A DNA stretch of 61,481 nt from Aquicoccus porphyridii (GTDB lineage Bacteria; Pseudomonadota; Alphaproteobacteria; Rhodobacterales; Rhodobacteraceae): the NCBI RefSeq assembly GCF_008369105.1, contig NZ_VINQ01000002.1, forward strand, positions 1-61,481, in the 5' to 3' direction. The notes under the pieces were generated by a model. It saw only the letters and a list, made by a program, of their open reading frames with translations, was not told where the DNA came from and did not search any database. Positions within the stretch are counted from its first letter, which is position 1. Every line of letters begins with the position of its first letter. The position numbers and the translations under genes are program-made. Positions 41,729 to 51,590 of this stretch are shown here, one piece after another.

Positions 41729-42958
41729 TCAGTCCTGATCCGGCGGGGTCTGGCCGGATTGCGCCTCGGCCAGCGCGATGACCTTGGCCAGTTCGGGATC
41801 GCGGCTGAGATCGGCCGGTCCATAGCTGGCCAGGAGCTGATCGCGGGCGATGGACAGGCGGCGCACCGTCGCCGTGCCTTCACCGGCCGGGCCAAAGAGT
41901 TCGCCGTCGATTTCGAAATAGAGCGAGCCGGACATCCCGGCCTGAAGCGTGGGGGCCTCGACATCATCGGGAAGCTTGTATTCCTCGCCCGCTTCAAGGA
42001 TCTTTTCAAAGATGATCGACCCGTCACCCGCGCGGATACGCACCCAGGCGGGGCGCACGGCAAACAGCATCACGCCTTTTTCCTGTTCGGCGATGACCTG
42101 TGGCATGGTGGGTTCGGCAGGTTCCGAAACCTCGGCCATGCTGACCGTTTCGGGTTCCGCGAAACTGCCCATCATGCGCGGATCGAGCGTCGAGATCGGG
42201 CCGTCGCGCGACACCATCACCGGCACATCGAGCGCCTCGGGGCGATAGAGACGGTCGAGCGTTTGCGATGGCGGATTGAAGACGCCCGCAGCGGTCGCCG
42301 ATGCGTTGACCACGTCCTCGTTGTCGGACACGGCGACGACACCGGCCAGCGGGTCGAGATCGGCCAGCACATTCGGGGTCTGGTCGACCGGCGCGACCTG
42401 CACGCGCTGCACCTCGTTGAGGATGGTCCAGCCGCCAAAGCCCAACGCGCCGACCAGCGCAACCAACACCAGAAGCGACCCGACGGCGCGCGGCTCAACG
42501 CTCGAAAACATGCTGTCATCGGCGGGGGAAAAGCCAAGGCCGGACCCGAGGATGGGATCGGGATCGTTTCGGCCCAGCCCAAGGCGGCGCGATCCGCGCA
42601 ATGTATCGGGCTTGCGAATGGTCGAGGCGGCGGCGGACATGCCATGCGCCGTCGTAAAGCCGGATTCGGTGCAGAACGCCGCGAACGCCTTGTCGGGGTC
42701 CATGCCGAGATACCGCGCATAGGAACGCACGTAACCGGCGATGAAGCCGGGGGTGTCGAACACCGAAGGGTCGGCATTTTCGATGGCCGCGATATAGGCG
42801 GCCTTGATCCGCAATTCGCGTTGCACATCGAGAAGGGATTTGCCCATCGTGGCACGTTCGCCGCGCATCAGGTCGCCGAGTCGCATGTCGAAATCATCGA
42901 ACCACTTGGGTTCGTCGATTTGCTCCTGCGCTTCGCGCCTGGATTTGCGACCGATCAC
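41729..42958 (-). CDS. rodZ: RodZ-like cell-shape protein with HTH domain
   Basis: 409 residues. N-terminal Xre-type helix-turn-helix (about 25-100; KSLLDVQRELRIKAAYIAAIEN), one membrane helix (LLVLVALVGALGFGGWTIL), and a periplasmic C-terminal DUF4115-type beta domain (AVRPAWVRIRAGDGSIIFEKILEAGEEY). RodZ couples MreB to the elongation complex. Longer than E. coli RodZ by the linker only. 75 nt upstream of ispG on the same strand, a neighbourhood seen in other alphaproteobacteria. Confidence 0.88.
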   Translation of the reverse strand: MIGRKSRREAQEQIDEPKWFDDFDMRLGDLMRGERATMGKSLLDVQRELRIKAAYIAAIENADPSVFDTPGFIAGYVRSYARYLGMDPDKAFAAFCTESGFTTAHGMSAAASTIRKPDTLRGSRRLGLGRNDPDPILGSGLGFSPADDSMFSSVEPRAVGSLLVLVALVGALGFGGWTILNEVQRVQVAPVDQTPNVLADLDPLAGVVAVSDNEDVVNASATAAGVFNPPSQTLDRLYRPEALDVPVMVSRDGPISTLDPRMMGSFAEPETVSMAEVSEPAEPTMPQVIAEQEKGVMLFAVRPAWVRIRAGDGSIIFEKILEAGEEYKLPDDVEAPTLQAGMSGSLYFEIDGELFGPAGEGTATVRRLSIARDQLLASYGPADLSRDPELAKVIALAEAQSGQTPPDQD

Positions 42959-43067
42959 GTTCCTGCCCCTATTGCCACGACGAATCGAGTCAGGGCCGCC
43001 CCGACTCGTTCATCTTCATGGCATATGCATAGCACAGCACAAGAATATTTGCATATGCGGCACCCGT

Positions 43068-44297
43068 TCAGGCGGAAAGTTCGGCACGATTCAGCGCACA
43101 ATGCGACCAAAGCTCATCCATTGAGCGGATCAGCCGGTCCATCTCGTCCGGGCCATGCACCGGCGATGGGGTAAAGCGCAGCCGTTCGGTTCCGCGCGGC
43201 ACGGTCGGAAAATTGATCGGCTGAACGTAGATTCCGAACCGGTCGAGCAGCATGTCCGAGAGCTTCTTGGTGTGCACCGGGTCGCCGACGATCACCGGCA
43301 CGATATGGCTGCCATGGTCGATGATCGGCAGGCCCAGCCCCTTGAGGCGCATCTTGAGCGTCTTGGCCTGTTCCTGGTGCCGGTCGCGCAGCTCCTTGCC
43401 CCGGGATGTCTTGAGGAAGGCCACCGAGGCCGCGGCCCCGGCGGCGATGGCGGGCGCGAGCGAGGTGGTGAAGATGAACCCCGGCGCATAGGAGCGGATC
43501 GCGTCGCACATTTTCGCGCTGGCCGCGATATAGCCGCCCATCACGCCATAGGCCTTGGCCAGCGTGCCATTGATGATGTCGATGCGATGGGCCAGCCGGT
43601 CGCGTTCGCTCACGCCTGCCCCGCGCGGGCCATACATGCCCACGGCATGGACCTCGTCGATATAGGTGAGCGCGCCGAACTCGTCCGCGAGGTCGCAGAT
43701 CGCCTCTACGGGTCCGAAATCGCCATCCATCGAATAGACCGATTCGAAGGCGATCATCTTGGGTGCGGCCGGGTCGTCGGCAGCGAGCAATTCGCGCAGA
43801 TGTTCGACGTCGTTGTGCCGGAAGATGCGTTTCGCACCGCCATTGCGGCGCACGCCTTCGATCATGCTCGCGTGGTTCAAGGCGTCGGAATAGATGATCA
43901 GCCCGGGAAACAGCTTGGGCAGGGTCGAGAGCGTCGCGTCATTGGCGATATAGGCGCTGGTGAACAGAAGCGCCGCTTCTTTGCCATGCAGATCGGCCAG
44001 TTCGGCCTCGAGCCGCTTGTGATAGACGGTGGTGCCAGAAATGTTGCGCGTGCCGCCCGAGCCCGCGCCGGTGGCGTCGATCGCCTCGTGCATGGCCGAC
44101 AGGACCGCCGGGTTCTGCCCCATGCCGAGATAATCGTTGCCGCACCAGACGGTGATCGGCTGTTCGCTGCCATCGGGGCGGCGCCACGTGGCATGGGGGA
44201 AATTGCCGTTCTCACGCTCGATGTCGATGAAGGTGCGATAGCGCCCCTCTTCATGCAGACGGTTGAGGCACTGGTCCAGTTGAGCCTTGTAGTCCAC
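43068..44297 (-). CDS. hemA: 5-aminolevulinate synthase
   Basis: 409 residues, full length for ALAS (C4 pathway). Condenses glycine and succinyl-CoA to ALA for heme and, where present, bacteriochlorophyll. PLP lysine in [14 protein letters not shown]; substrate blocks [24 protein letters not shown] and [12 protein letters not shown] conserved. This gene is characteristic of alphaproteobacteria. The upstream region carries an FNR-type site, as for hemA of Rhodobacter. Confidence 0.95.
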   Translation of the reverse strand: MDYKAQLDQCLNRLHEEGRYRTFIDIERENGNFPHATWRRPDGSEQPITVWCGNDYLGMGQNPAVLSAMHEAIDATGAGSGGTRNISGTTVYHKRLEAELADLHGKEAALLFTSAYIANDATLSTLPKLFPGLIIYSDALNHASMIEGVRRNGGAKRIFRHNDVEHLRELLAADDPAAPKMIAFESVYSMDGDFGPVEAICDLADEFGALTYIDEVHAVGMYGPRGAGVSERDRLAHRIDIINGTLAKAYGVMGGYIAASAKMCDAIRSYAPGFIFTTSLAPAIAAGAAASVAFLKTSRGKELRDRHQEQAKTLKMRLKGLGLPIIDHGSHIVPVIVGDPVHTKKLSDMLLDRFGIYVQPINFPTVPRGTERLRFTPSPVHGPDEMDRLIRSMDELWSHCALNRAELSA

Positions 44298-44442
44298 GCG
44301 ACTTCCCCTTTTCTTGATCCCGGTGCCTGGCCTCGCAGGTCATTCATCCGGGGGCGGGCCGCGGCCCTGTTCGCAACGTGCCCAAGATATTATCTGGTGG
44401 CACATCTTTTAGAAAGAATACAAATTGCCGCCCCCCGTGACT

Positions 44443-44456
44443 TTGACCGAAGTCAA
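44443..44456. promoter_or_regulatory. FNR-type binding site between hemA and the dipeptidase gene
   Basis: TTGACCGAAGTCAA has perfect TTGAC/GTCAA arms with a 4-nt spacer, close to TTGAT-N4-ATCAA. Centre is about 150 nt upstream of the hemA ATG and about 97 nt upstream of the dipeptidase ATG. A -10-like GATAATAT for hemA lies at 44394-44387 (minus strand), putting the box near -70. Confidence 0.6.
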
Positions 44457-44546
44457 GTTTTTCGCATGAGGTCACGCTGGACACCGGGGGCGCGGCTGTT
44501 ACTCTTCGCCGCAGCACGAATTCCCACAATCGAAGGAGCCTACCCC

Positions 44547-45920
44547 ATGTCACTCGACGCCGTTCTGGCCCGGATCGATTCCGATCTGCCCGCCGCCACC
44601 GATCGCCTGATGGAGCTGTTGCGGATTCAGTCCATCTCGACCGATCCTGCCTACAAGGCGGAGTGTGGCAAGGCCGCCGACTGGCTGGTTGCGGACCTGC
44701 AAAGCCTTGGTGCCAAAGCCGAAAAACGACCCACGCCGGGCCATCCGATGGTTGTGGGTCATGTCGAGGGCGACGGCCCGCACCTGCTTTTCTACGGTCA
44801 TTACGACGTGCAACCGGTCGATCCGCTGGAGCTGTGGGATCGCGACCCGTTCGACCCGGCCATTGAGGAAACGGATGCGGGCCGCGTGATCCGCGGGCGC
44901 GGGGCATCGGACGACAAGGGCCAGCTCATGACCTTTATCGAAGCCTGCCGGGCGTGGAAGGCGGAGCATGGCAGCCTGCCCTGTCGCATCACCTTTTTCC
45001 TTGAGGGCGAGGAAGAATCAGGCTCGCCCTCGCTCGTGCCGTTCATGGAGGCGAATCGCGACGAGTTGAAAGCCGACATCGCGCTGATCTGCGACACCGG
45101 CATGTTCGAGAGCCGGGTGCCCGCGATCACCACCATGCTGCGCGGTCTTCTGGGCGAGGATTTCACCATCACCGGGCCGAGCCGCGATCTGCATTCGGGC
45201 ATGTATGGCGGGATCGCCATGAACCCGATCCGGGTTCTGACCCGGATCATTGCCGGGCTGCATGACGACACGGGCCGCATCACCCTGCCCGGTTTCTACG
45301 ACGGGGTGCCCGAGCTTTCAGACGAGATTCTGAGCCAATGGCAGGGGCTGGGCTTTGATCACGCGAGTTTCCTCGGCGATGTGGGGTTGAAGGATCCGGC
45401 GGGGGAGCAGGACCGCACGCCGCTGGAAATGATCTGGTCGCGGCCCACTTGTGACGTGAACGGCATCTGGGGCGGCTATACCGGCGACGGGTTCAAGACC
45501 GTGCTGCCGTCGAAGGCCAGTGCCAAGATCAGTTTCCGCCTTGTCGGCACGCAGGACCCGAACGCGATCCGCAAGAGCTTTCGCAGCTACCTGGAAGGGC
45601 AGTTGCCGGAAGGGTTCAGCGTGGAATACCGCACCGAGAAGGGCTCACCCGCGTCGCAGATGTCGATCGACGACCCGGCCTTTGAAAAGGCCCGCCAGGC
45701 GCTTTCGGACGAGTGGCCCGACACGGCGGCCTATATCGGGTGCGGCGGGTCGATCCCGATCGCGGGCTATTTCAAGACCATCACCGACATGGATTCGATG
45801 CTGATCGGGTTCGGCAAGGATGACGACCAGATCCATTCCCCGAACGAGAAATACGACATGGAGAGTTTCCACAAAGGCACACGAAGCTGGGCGCGAATCC
45901 TGGACGCACTGACCAGGTAA
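44547..45920 (+). CDS. M20 family dipeptidase
   Basis: 457 residues. Zinc-binding blocks LLFYGHYDVQPVDP, RGASDDKGQLM (bridging Asp) and FFLEGEEESGSPSL with the catalytic Glu are all present, plus a bacterial exopeptidase dimerisation domain in the middle. Cytosolic. Start ATG 44547 has AAGGAG nine nt upstream and replaces a very long frame that reads antisense through hemA. Divergent from hemA across the FNR-type box. Confidence 0.92.
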   Translation: MSLDAVLARIDSDLPAATDRLMELLRIQSISTDPAYKAECGKAADWLVADLQSLGAKAEKRPTPGHPMVVGHVEGDGPHLLFYGHYDVQPVDPLELWDRDPFDPAIEETDAGRVIRGRGASDDKGQLMTFIEACRAWKAEHGSLPCRITFFLEGEEESGSPSLVPFMEANRDELKADIALICDTGMFESRVPAITTMLRGLLGEDFTITGPSRDLHSGMYGGIAMNPIRVLTRIIAGLHDDTGRITLPGFYDGVPELSDEILSQWQGLGFDHASFLGDVGLKDPAGEQDRTPLEMIWSRPTCDVNGIWGGYTGDGFKTVLPSKASAKISFRLVGTQDPNAIRKSFRSYLEGQLPEGFSVEYRTEKGSPASQMSIDDPAFEKARQALSDEWPDTAAYIGCGGSIPIAGYFKTITDMDSMLIGFGKDDDQIHSPNEKYDMESFHKGTRSWARILDALTR

Positions 45921-45966
45921 TGTGCAAACGGCCGGGTCACCGATCCGGCCGCCACGATCCGAAACC

Positions 45967-45987
45967 CGATTTTTCGCCGAAAAATCG
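45967..45987. repeat. Palindrome CGATTTTTCG-C-CGAAAAATCG
   Basis: Perfect 10-bp inverted repeat in the convergent spacer between the dipeptidase and cysE genes, identical arms to 40416-40436 and 59613-59633. No AGCCGG units next to it. Confidence 0.65.
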
Positions 45988-45992
45988 TTCTG

Positions 45993-46802
45993 TTACGCGC
46001 CGTTCTTCAGAATCTGGTCCATGGTCATCGCGGGCTGATCGCAGCCGGCCTCGCCCACGATCCGCGCGGGCACGCCCGCCACGGTCTTGCAGGGCGGCAC
46101 ATCGCTCAGCACGACCGACCCGGCCGCGACACGCGAGCAATCGCCCACCCGGATATTGCCCAGCACCTTGGCCCCCGCACCGATCAGAACGCCATTGCCG
46201 ATCTTGGGGTGGCGGTCCTGATCGTCCTTGCCGGTCCCGCCAAGCGTTACCGAATGCAGGAGAGAAACGTTGTCACCCACCACGGCGGTCTCGCCGATGA
46301 CGATCGAATGGGCATGGTCGATCATGATGCCCTTGCCGATCCTCGCCGCCGGGTGGATGTCGATCGAGAGGACCTCGGAAACACGCATCTGGATGAAGAG
46401 CGCAAGGTCGGTGCGCCCCTCGTTCCAGAGCCAATGCGCCACGCGATAGGCCTGCACGGCGAGGAACCCCTTGAAGAAGAGCAGCGGTTGAAGAAACCGG
46501 TGGCAGGCCGGATCGCGGTCATAGACCGCCGCGATGTCGGCGCGCGCATCGGTGGCGAGCGACGGGTCGGAGGAATAGGCCTCGTCGCAGATTTCGCGCA
46601 GGATCTGGGCCGACATCTCGCCCGAGGCCAGCTTGAGCGAGATCCTGTATGCCAGCGCCCGTTCGAGCGAGCCGTGATAGATCACGCTGGAATGGACGAG
46701 CCCGCCCAGAAGCGGTTCATCCCGAACCGCCTGTTCGGCCTCTTCGACGATCTGGGCCCAGACCGGGTCGAGTTGGGCCAGTTTGGTGCGCGTTTTTGCC
46801 AT
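45993..46802 (-). CDS. cysE: Serine O-acetyltransferase
   Basis: 269 residues. N-terminal helical domain (about 1-140) and C-terminal left-handed beta helix with hexapeptide repeats (IDIHPAARIGKGIMIDHAHSIVIGETAVVGDN and on), with catalytic His/Asp in the DH pair. First step of cysteine synthesis from serine. Ribosome site AAGGA and a readable promoter precede it. Neighbour of the GTA cluster. Confidence 0.94.
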   Translation of the reverse strand: MAKTRTKLAQLDPVWAQIVEEAEQAVRDEPLLGGLVHSSVIYHGSLERALAYRISLKLASGEMSAQILREICDEAYSSDPSLATDARADIAAVYDRDPACHRFLQPLLFFKGFLAVQAYRVAHWLWNEGRTDLALFIQMRVSEVLSIDIHPAARIGKGIMIDHAHSIVIGETAVVGDNVSLLHSVTLGGTGKDDQDRHPKIGNGVLIGAGAKVLGNIRVGDCSRVAAGSVVLSDVPPCKTVAGVPARIVGEAGCDQPAMTMDQILKNGA

Positions 46803-46830
46803 CTGATCTCATGTCCTTTGCTTTGCCTCT

Positions 46831-46858
46831 ATTATATCACATAGGATGACAGAGCCAA
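46831..46858 (-). promoter_or_regulatory. cysE promoter
   Basis: On the minus strand TTGGCT (46858-46853), 16 nt, TATAAT (46836-46831). A perfect -10, about 29 nt upstream of the cysE ATG. The same 84-nt spacer must carry the divergent promoter of the DksA-like gene. Confidence 0.75.
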
Positions 46859-46886
46859 ACGCAAAGCCGTGAGGACGCAGATCACG

Positions 46887-47225
46887 ATGGATGACAGGGA
46901 AATCGCCCGGTTCCGCGCCCTGATCGAGGCTCAGCTTGCCGGGCTGGAGGAAGAGAATGCGCTGGGGCGCGAAGGTCAGGGTGTCGTGATGCTCGACCAG
47001 CAATCGGTCGGGCGGCTGAGCCGGATGGACGCGCTTCAGAATCAGGCGATGGCCAAGGCGACGCAGGTGCGGCGCGATGCGCTCGGGCGCCGGTTGCGGG
47101 CGGCGCTCAAACGCATCGCCGAAGATGAGTTCGGCTATTGCGAGGATTGCGGCGATGAAATCGCGCTCAAGCGGCTCGAACTCGATCCCGGCGTGACACG
47201 CTGCATTTCCTGCGCGTCGGGGTGA
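46887..47225 (+). CDS. DksA/TraR-family zinc-finger protein
   Basis: 112 residues. C4 zinc finger CEDCGDEI...CISC in the C-terminal 30 residues, coiled-coil-like N-terminal part (RFRALIEAQLAGLEEENALGREGQ). Shorter than DksA proper (about 150), so a DksA-like RNA-polymerase secondary-channel binder or paralogue. ATG 46887 chosen; GTG 46869 would add six residues. Convergent with the GTA cluster, ending 4 nt before its last gene. Confidence 0.82.
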   Translation: MDDREIARFRALIEAQLAGLEEENALGREGQGVVMLDQQSVGRLSRMDALQNQAMAKATQVRRDALGRRLRAALKRIAEDEFGYCEDCGDEIALKRLELDPGVTRCISCASG

Positions 47226-47229
47226 ATGA

Positions 47230-50200
47230 TCAAAGCGTCACCGTCACCCGACCGAACGCCCCCGCCCCGTAGATCGCCGAGACCTGCGCCACCGCGAGAT
47301 CGATCGCACCGCCTGCCCCGTCGGCGGATTGTGCGGCCGCCGCATAGGTCCATTCGGGCGCGCTCACCTGCTCTTCGCGCAGGATCGCCCCGCCTTGCAG
47401 CACCCGCACGACATAGCTTTCGCGCTCTTCACCCAACGGCACGTCGATCCCGTCCCAACTGTCGCCACCGATCCGCGTGCGCCGCACCCAACGCAGGCTG
47501 AGATCGCCGCCCGGGCCACGCGTCGCGCGCAGATGCACGGGGCTGAGCGGTTTCAAGCCCACACCGGAAAATGCCGCGACGCGATGGACATGGGACGGAT
47601 CACTATAGGCGCGCCGGGCCGGACCGATCCGGTAGTGGCGGGCGCGGTTGCGCTGCGCCAGCGACAGGTCGATCTGACCCGGCACGCCGTTCATGAGCAC
47701 GAAATATGAGCCCGCAGGCCAGATCGCGGGCTGCCAGTCGTCACTGCCCAGTTGCCCGCGCAACCGGTGGCGCAGGAAATACGTGTTCGGCCCCACAAGC
47801 TCGGCATCGCGAAACTGGAACAACTCCCAGTTCTCCGCGCTGCCATCCCCGATCGCGGCGAAGTTCGCGCCATTGAGCAGGGCCAGATCGTCAACCGATT
47901 CAAGCTGGCCGGACGTCAACTCGATCAGCAAACCCTCGCCCCGGTCGATGAGCCCCGGCTGCGCCGCAACCAGCGGTGCGCGGGTGATCCCCACTGTGCT
48001 GCGCGCCGCGACGATACTGTCCAGCGCATAGCTCCCGTCATGGTCCGAGCCATAAACCCCGACCGATCCGGGCCATGGCTCGGCCGTGATGGCGAGATGC
48101 GGCGCGTGCGGCTCTTCCGCACCGGTCATGAGCGGCAGGTCGAGGAACAGTGGAAAGACCGGCACCGGCGGGACAAACTCGCCAAGCTGAACGCCATCCT
48201 CCTCGATCTCTGAGGGGTCATAGGTCTCCGGCTCGATCCGCACCGCCTCGACGATCTGCGACATGCCCATCTCGACCCGGTCCACCCGCAACAGGTCGGC
48301 ACCCTCGCCCGTGTCGAGCCTGAGCACATCGCCCGGCCCGATATCGAGCCTTGAGGGCGGCAGCGCAAAGCGCAACCCGTCCCGCGCCACCCGTGATTCC
48401 GAGAGCCAGCGTTCGACCACCTGCCGCCCCTCTGCACGGGTCAGGGCGATGGGCAATTCGCTGCTGGCCACGGCATGGGTCGCCTCGTCGGGCAGCACCG
48501 CCTCTTCGGCCAGCACGTCGAAATTCGCATCCGCCTGCACGAACCGCAGCCGCACCCGCCCGACAAGTTCGGCCTCGGCGGCGCGGCTGCGTTCGATTCT
48601 GCCCTCGATCTCGTCATGGGCAACCAGTGTCGTCGCGTCCTGCGCCCGATCCTCGATCCCGTCGCGCATCGCGAAGCGCAAGACCCCGTCGCGCTCGACC
48701 GCGTCGAACCCGTGGGCCAGCAACAGGGGCTGCAACGCCGCGCGCGCATCGCCGACATCGGGCACCGTGTAACCGCGCACCACGCCATTGAGGCCGGAAA
48801 CATCGATATCGCGCAGCCCGGCCCGCGCACAAATCTCCTCGACCACCGAAGAAAGCGCGCGTGCCGAGGCGCGCCCGGTGATCCAATGCCCGCGCGCATA
48901 ATTCGCCGCATCGGTCCAGAGCGCGGCATTGCCCGGAAAGAACGGATAGGGCCGCGCATCCCAAGCCCATACATGGGCGCGGGACATGTCGACCATCGGC
49001 GCGCCATATTCGGGGCTCATCGGGTTGTTGGCCGGGTCGCCCCAGAACCGCGTCATCGCGCGCAGATACTGCATCTGGATGAATTCATCGCGCCGCCCGT
49101 TCGAATGATAGGGAATCGCGGATTCTGAGGATTTCGGATCGAGAAACTTGTTGGGCTGGTTGGTGCCCTTGTCGATGGCGGCACAGCCCAGTTCGGTGAA
49201 CCAGATCGGTTTTGACATCGGCACCCAGTCGGTGGACTCTGCCTGTCGCACCCCGCCGATGCGTTCATGATGTGCATGGCGCCACCAGTTCGCGATATCC
49301 TTGTAGCGCCAGACCCACGGCTCATCGTGATCACCATCGGTAATGGGCGTGCGGATCTGTGCCGCGCGGGCTTCGGGTGAGTGGTAATACCAGTCATACC
49401 CCTCGCCGCCCACGACATTCGATTGCAGGTAGCCGAGATCGTAAATCGAGGCCCAGTCCTGCGCGTCGAGGTGATCCTGCCCGTCACGCCAATCGGACAG
49501 CGGCATGTAATTGTCGATGCCGATGAAGTCGATATTGTCATCCGCCCAAAGCGGATCGAGATGGAAATAGCGATCACCCCCCGGCGCGTTGTAGCCGAAA
49601 TATTCCGACCAGTCGGCGGCATAGCTGATTTTCGTATCCGGCCCGAGAATCGCGCGGCAATCGGCGGCCAGGTCGCGCAGCGCTTCCACCGCCGGGAAAC
49701 CACCCGCCCCCCTGATCCGCGTAAGCCCGCGCATTTCCGACCCGATGCAGAAGGCATCGACCCCACCAGCGGCGGCACAAAGCGCGGCCTGGTGCAGGAT
49801 GAAGCGGCGATAGCGCCATTCGGCCGGGCCGGAATAGGACACGACGCCAGCCGCAATCGCGAAATCCGACACCTGCGCCGAGCCGAAGAAATCGGCCACT
49901 TCCGCCTCGGCCTGCGCCGTGCCGTCCGGGCTCACCGCGACGCCCGGCGCGCGCGACGTGGTGATCCGCCCCCGCCATGGCAGGGCGGGCTGGCCCGCGT
50001 CACCGCTATAGGGATCGATCAGCATGTTGCCCGCCATCTGATCCATCAGGATAAAGGGATAGAACACAACGTCCTGGCCGGCGGCGTTCAAGGCTTGAAT
50101 CGCCTCGATCACCGAAGCATCGGCGGGCGTGCCACCGTAAACCGGGCGGTCCTCGCCATCGCGCGCCACCATCGGGGCGCTGGCCCGGGTCTCGCCCGCC

Positions 50201-51147
50201 ACGCTCCACGGCATTTCGCTGCCGTCGAACTCCGCCTGTTCGACCTTGGGCCGGATCGTGCATTCACCACAGCGCAGATCGTCGCCGAACCAGCTCACGA
50301 TCAGGGATGTCGAACCGCAATTCGGCAATTCCATGCCCAGACGCTCGACCGACACCGCGAAATCCGCCTTGCCTGCAGGCGTGTTCACATTCGCAAGCGC
50401 CGATTTTCCAACCCCGTGCGAAAAATGCACCGGCGTCGTGGCCAGCGCGTATTCACCGCTCCCGGGCATCATGGCCACGGCGCGAATGCCATGCGCCATA
50501 TCCTCGTCGGCATCCGAAAGCCCCGGCTGCGCGGGGCGCATCACCTCGAATGTGAATTGCGGCACGTGGTTGCCGAATGGACCAAGCTGTAAATCCTCGA
50601 TCACCACATAGGCCGTGCCACGATAGGCGGGCACCTGCCCTGACCCCTCGACAGCCTCCATCTTCGCATCCGGCACCTGGTCGCGCGTGCCCGGATAGAC
50701 CCGCATGTTCAGGTCATCCGGCGCGATCTCGGTGCCATCGGCCCAGACCCGGCCCACGCCCGAAATCTCGCCCTCGCAAAGCGCAATCGCAAGGCTGACG
50801 GAATAGGAATAGTCGCGCCGTTCGGGCTGGCGCGGGGCACCCTTGCCACCGCCGGTGACCGTCACGCTCTCGGAAAACTGCGTGGCCCAGATCACGTGAC
50901 CGGCCACCTGCATCCGGCCATAGACCTGCGCGATGGGGTCGCCCTCGCCCGCGCCGGTCAGGCGAAACCGCTCGATCCGCCCGGTCTCCACCGCGTCCGA
51001 GCCCGCGCCCATCACCCGCTGGTCGATCACCCGGCCCAGCGCCGCACCCGCGAAACGACCAACGGCAACCGACGAAAGCCCCAGAACCGTGCCGCCGATC
51101 GAGCCGCCAATCGCGGCCCCTGCAGCGGAAAGAAGTATCGTCGCCAT
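47230..51147 (-). CDS. GTA host-specificity/baseplate 'megatron' protein (gp15)
   Basis: 1,305 residues, matching the size of RcGTA gp15. Starts MATILLSAAGAAIGGSIGG. The N-terminal part contains tail-protein-type domains; about 430-800 is the glycoside-hydrolase TIM-barrel-like region (e.g. KISYAADWSEYFGYNAPGGDRYFHL, WFTELGCAAIDKG), and the C-terminal third is beta-rich, probably receptor-binding. Start at ATG 51147 overlaps the preceding gene by one base; a longer frame upstream is shadow. Confidence 0.92.
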   Translation of the reverse strand: MATILLSAAGAAIGGSIGGTVLGLSSVAVGRFAGAALGRVIDQRVMGAGSDAVETGRIERFRLTGAGEGDPIAQVYGRMQVAGHVIWATQFSESVTVTGGGKGAPRQPERRDYSYSVSLAIALCEGEISGVGRVWADGTEIAPDDLNMRVYPGTRDQVPDAKMEAVEGSGQVPAYRGTAYVVIEDLQLGPFGNHVPQFTFEVMRPAQPGLSDADEDMAHGIRAVAMMPGSGEYALATTPVHFSHGVGKSALANVNTPAGKADFAVSVERLGMELPNCGSTSLIVSWFGDDLRCGECTIRPKVEQAEFDGSEMPWSVAGETRASAPMVARDGEDRPVYGGTPADASVIEAIQALNAAGQDVVFYPFILMDQMAGNMLIDPYSGDAGQPALPWRGRITTSRAPGVAVSPDGTAQAEAEVADFFGSAQVSDFAIAAGVVSYSGPAEWRYRRFILHQAALCAAAGGVDAFCIGSEMRGLTRIRGAGGFPAVEALRDLAADCRAILGPDTKISYAADWSEYFGYNAPGGDRYFHLDPLWADDNIDFIGIDNYMPLSDWRDGQDHLDAQDWASIYDLGYLQSNVVGGEGYDWYYHSPEARAAQIRTPITDGDHDEPWVWRYKDIANWWRHAHHERIGGVRQAESTDWVPMSKPIWFTELGCAAIDKGTNQPNKFLDPKSSESAIPYHSNGRRDEFIQMQYLRAMTRFWGDPANNPMSPEYGAPMVDMSRAHVWAWDARPYPFFPGNAALWTDAANYARGHWITGRASARALSSVVEEICARAGLRDIDVSGLNGVVRGYTVPDVGDARAALQPLLLAHGFDAVERDGVLRFAMRDGIEDRAQDATTLVAHDEIEGRIERSRAAEAELVGRVRLRFVQADANFDVLAEEAVLPDEATHAVASSELPIALTRAEGRQVVERWLSESRVARDGLRFALPPSRLDIGPGDVLRLDTGEGADLLRVDRVEMGMSQIVEAVRIEPETYDPSEIEEDGVQLGEFVPPVPVFPLFLDLPLMTGAEEPHAPHLAITAEPWPGSVGVYGSDHDGSYALDSIVAARSTVGITRAPLVAAQPGLIDRGEGLLIELTSGQLESVDDLALLNGANFAAIGDGSAENWELFQFRDAELVGPNTYFLRHRLRGQLGSDDWQPAIWPAGSYFVLMNGVPGQIDLSLAQRNRARHYRIGPARRAYSDPSHVHRVAAFSGVGLKPLSPVHLRATRGPGGDLSLRWVRRTRIGGDSWDGIDVPLGEERESYVVRVLQGGAILREEQVSAPEWTYAAAAQSADGAGGAIDLAVAQVSAIYGAGAFGRVTVTL

Positions 51148-51590
51148 CAACTGGCCTCCTTGGGAAATCTGAACCGCGCCGCGATCCGGCGCCGCCACGG
51201 GGTGCTGAGCGGGCTTTCGACCACGCCATGCCCCGCATAGGAATGAATGAACGTGGCGTCCGGGCCGACGCGCGCGGCAAGCCCCAGATGCTTGGCCACC
51301 GCCCCGGCGCGCATCCGGAACAAGATCACATCGCCCAGCGCCTCGTCGGACGGCGCGACCTCGAGCAGATGCCGCCGGGCAGCCTGCCACAAACGCTCGT
51401 CGCCCTGCGGCTCGGCCCAGTCCATCGAATAGGCCGGAACCGGTTCGGGCTCCGCGCCCAGAACCTCGCGCCAGACCCCGCGCAAAAGCCCCAGGCAATC
51501 GCACCCCGCCCCGCGCATCGCGGCCTGATGCCGATAGGGCGTGCCGATCCAGCCGCGCGCGGCGCGCACGATGTCGTCGCGCCCGCTCAT
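51147..51590 (-). CDS. GTA NlpC/P60-type peptidase (gp14)
   Basis: 147 residues. NlpC/P60 catalytic Cys in RGAGCDCLGLLRGVWRE and His in KHLGLAARVG. In RcGTA the equivalent is thought to cut peptidoglycan during DNA delivery. Overlaps gp13 by 4 nt (ATGA). Confidence 0.9.
   Translation of the reverse strand: MSGRDDIVRAARGWIGTPYRHQAAMRGAGCDCLGLLRGVWREVLGAEPEPVPAYSMDWAEPQGDERLWQAARRHLLEVAPSDEALGDVILFRMRAGAVAKHLGLAARVGPDATFIHSYAGHGVVESPLSTPWRRRIAARFRFPKEAS

Noticed and set aside
43155-44546. A long plus-strand extension upstream of the M20 dipeptidase
   Set aside because: It runs antisense through hemA; the dipeptidase has its own AAGGAG and ATG at 44547 and normal length from there.
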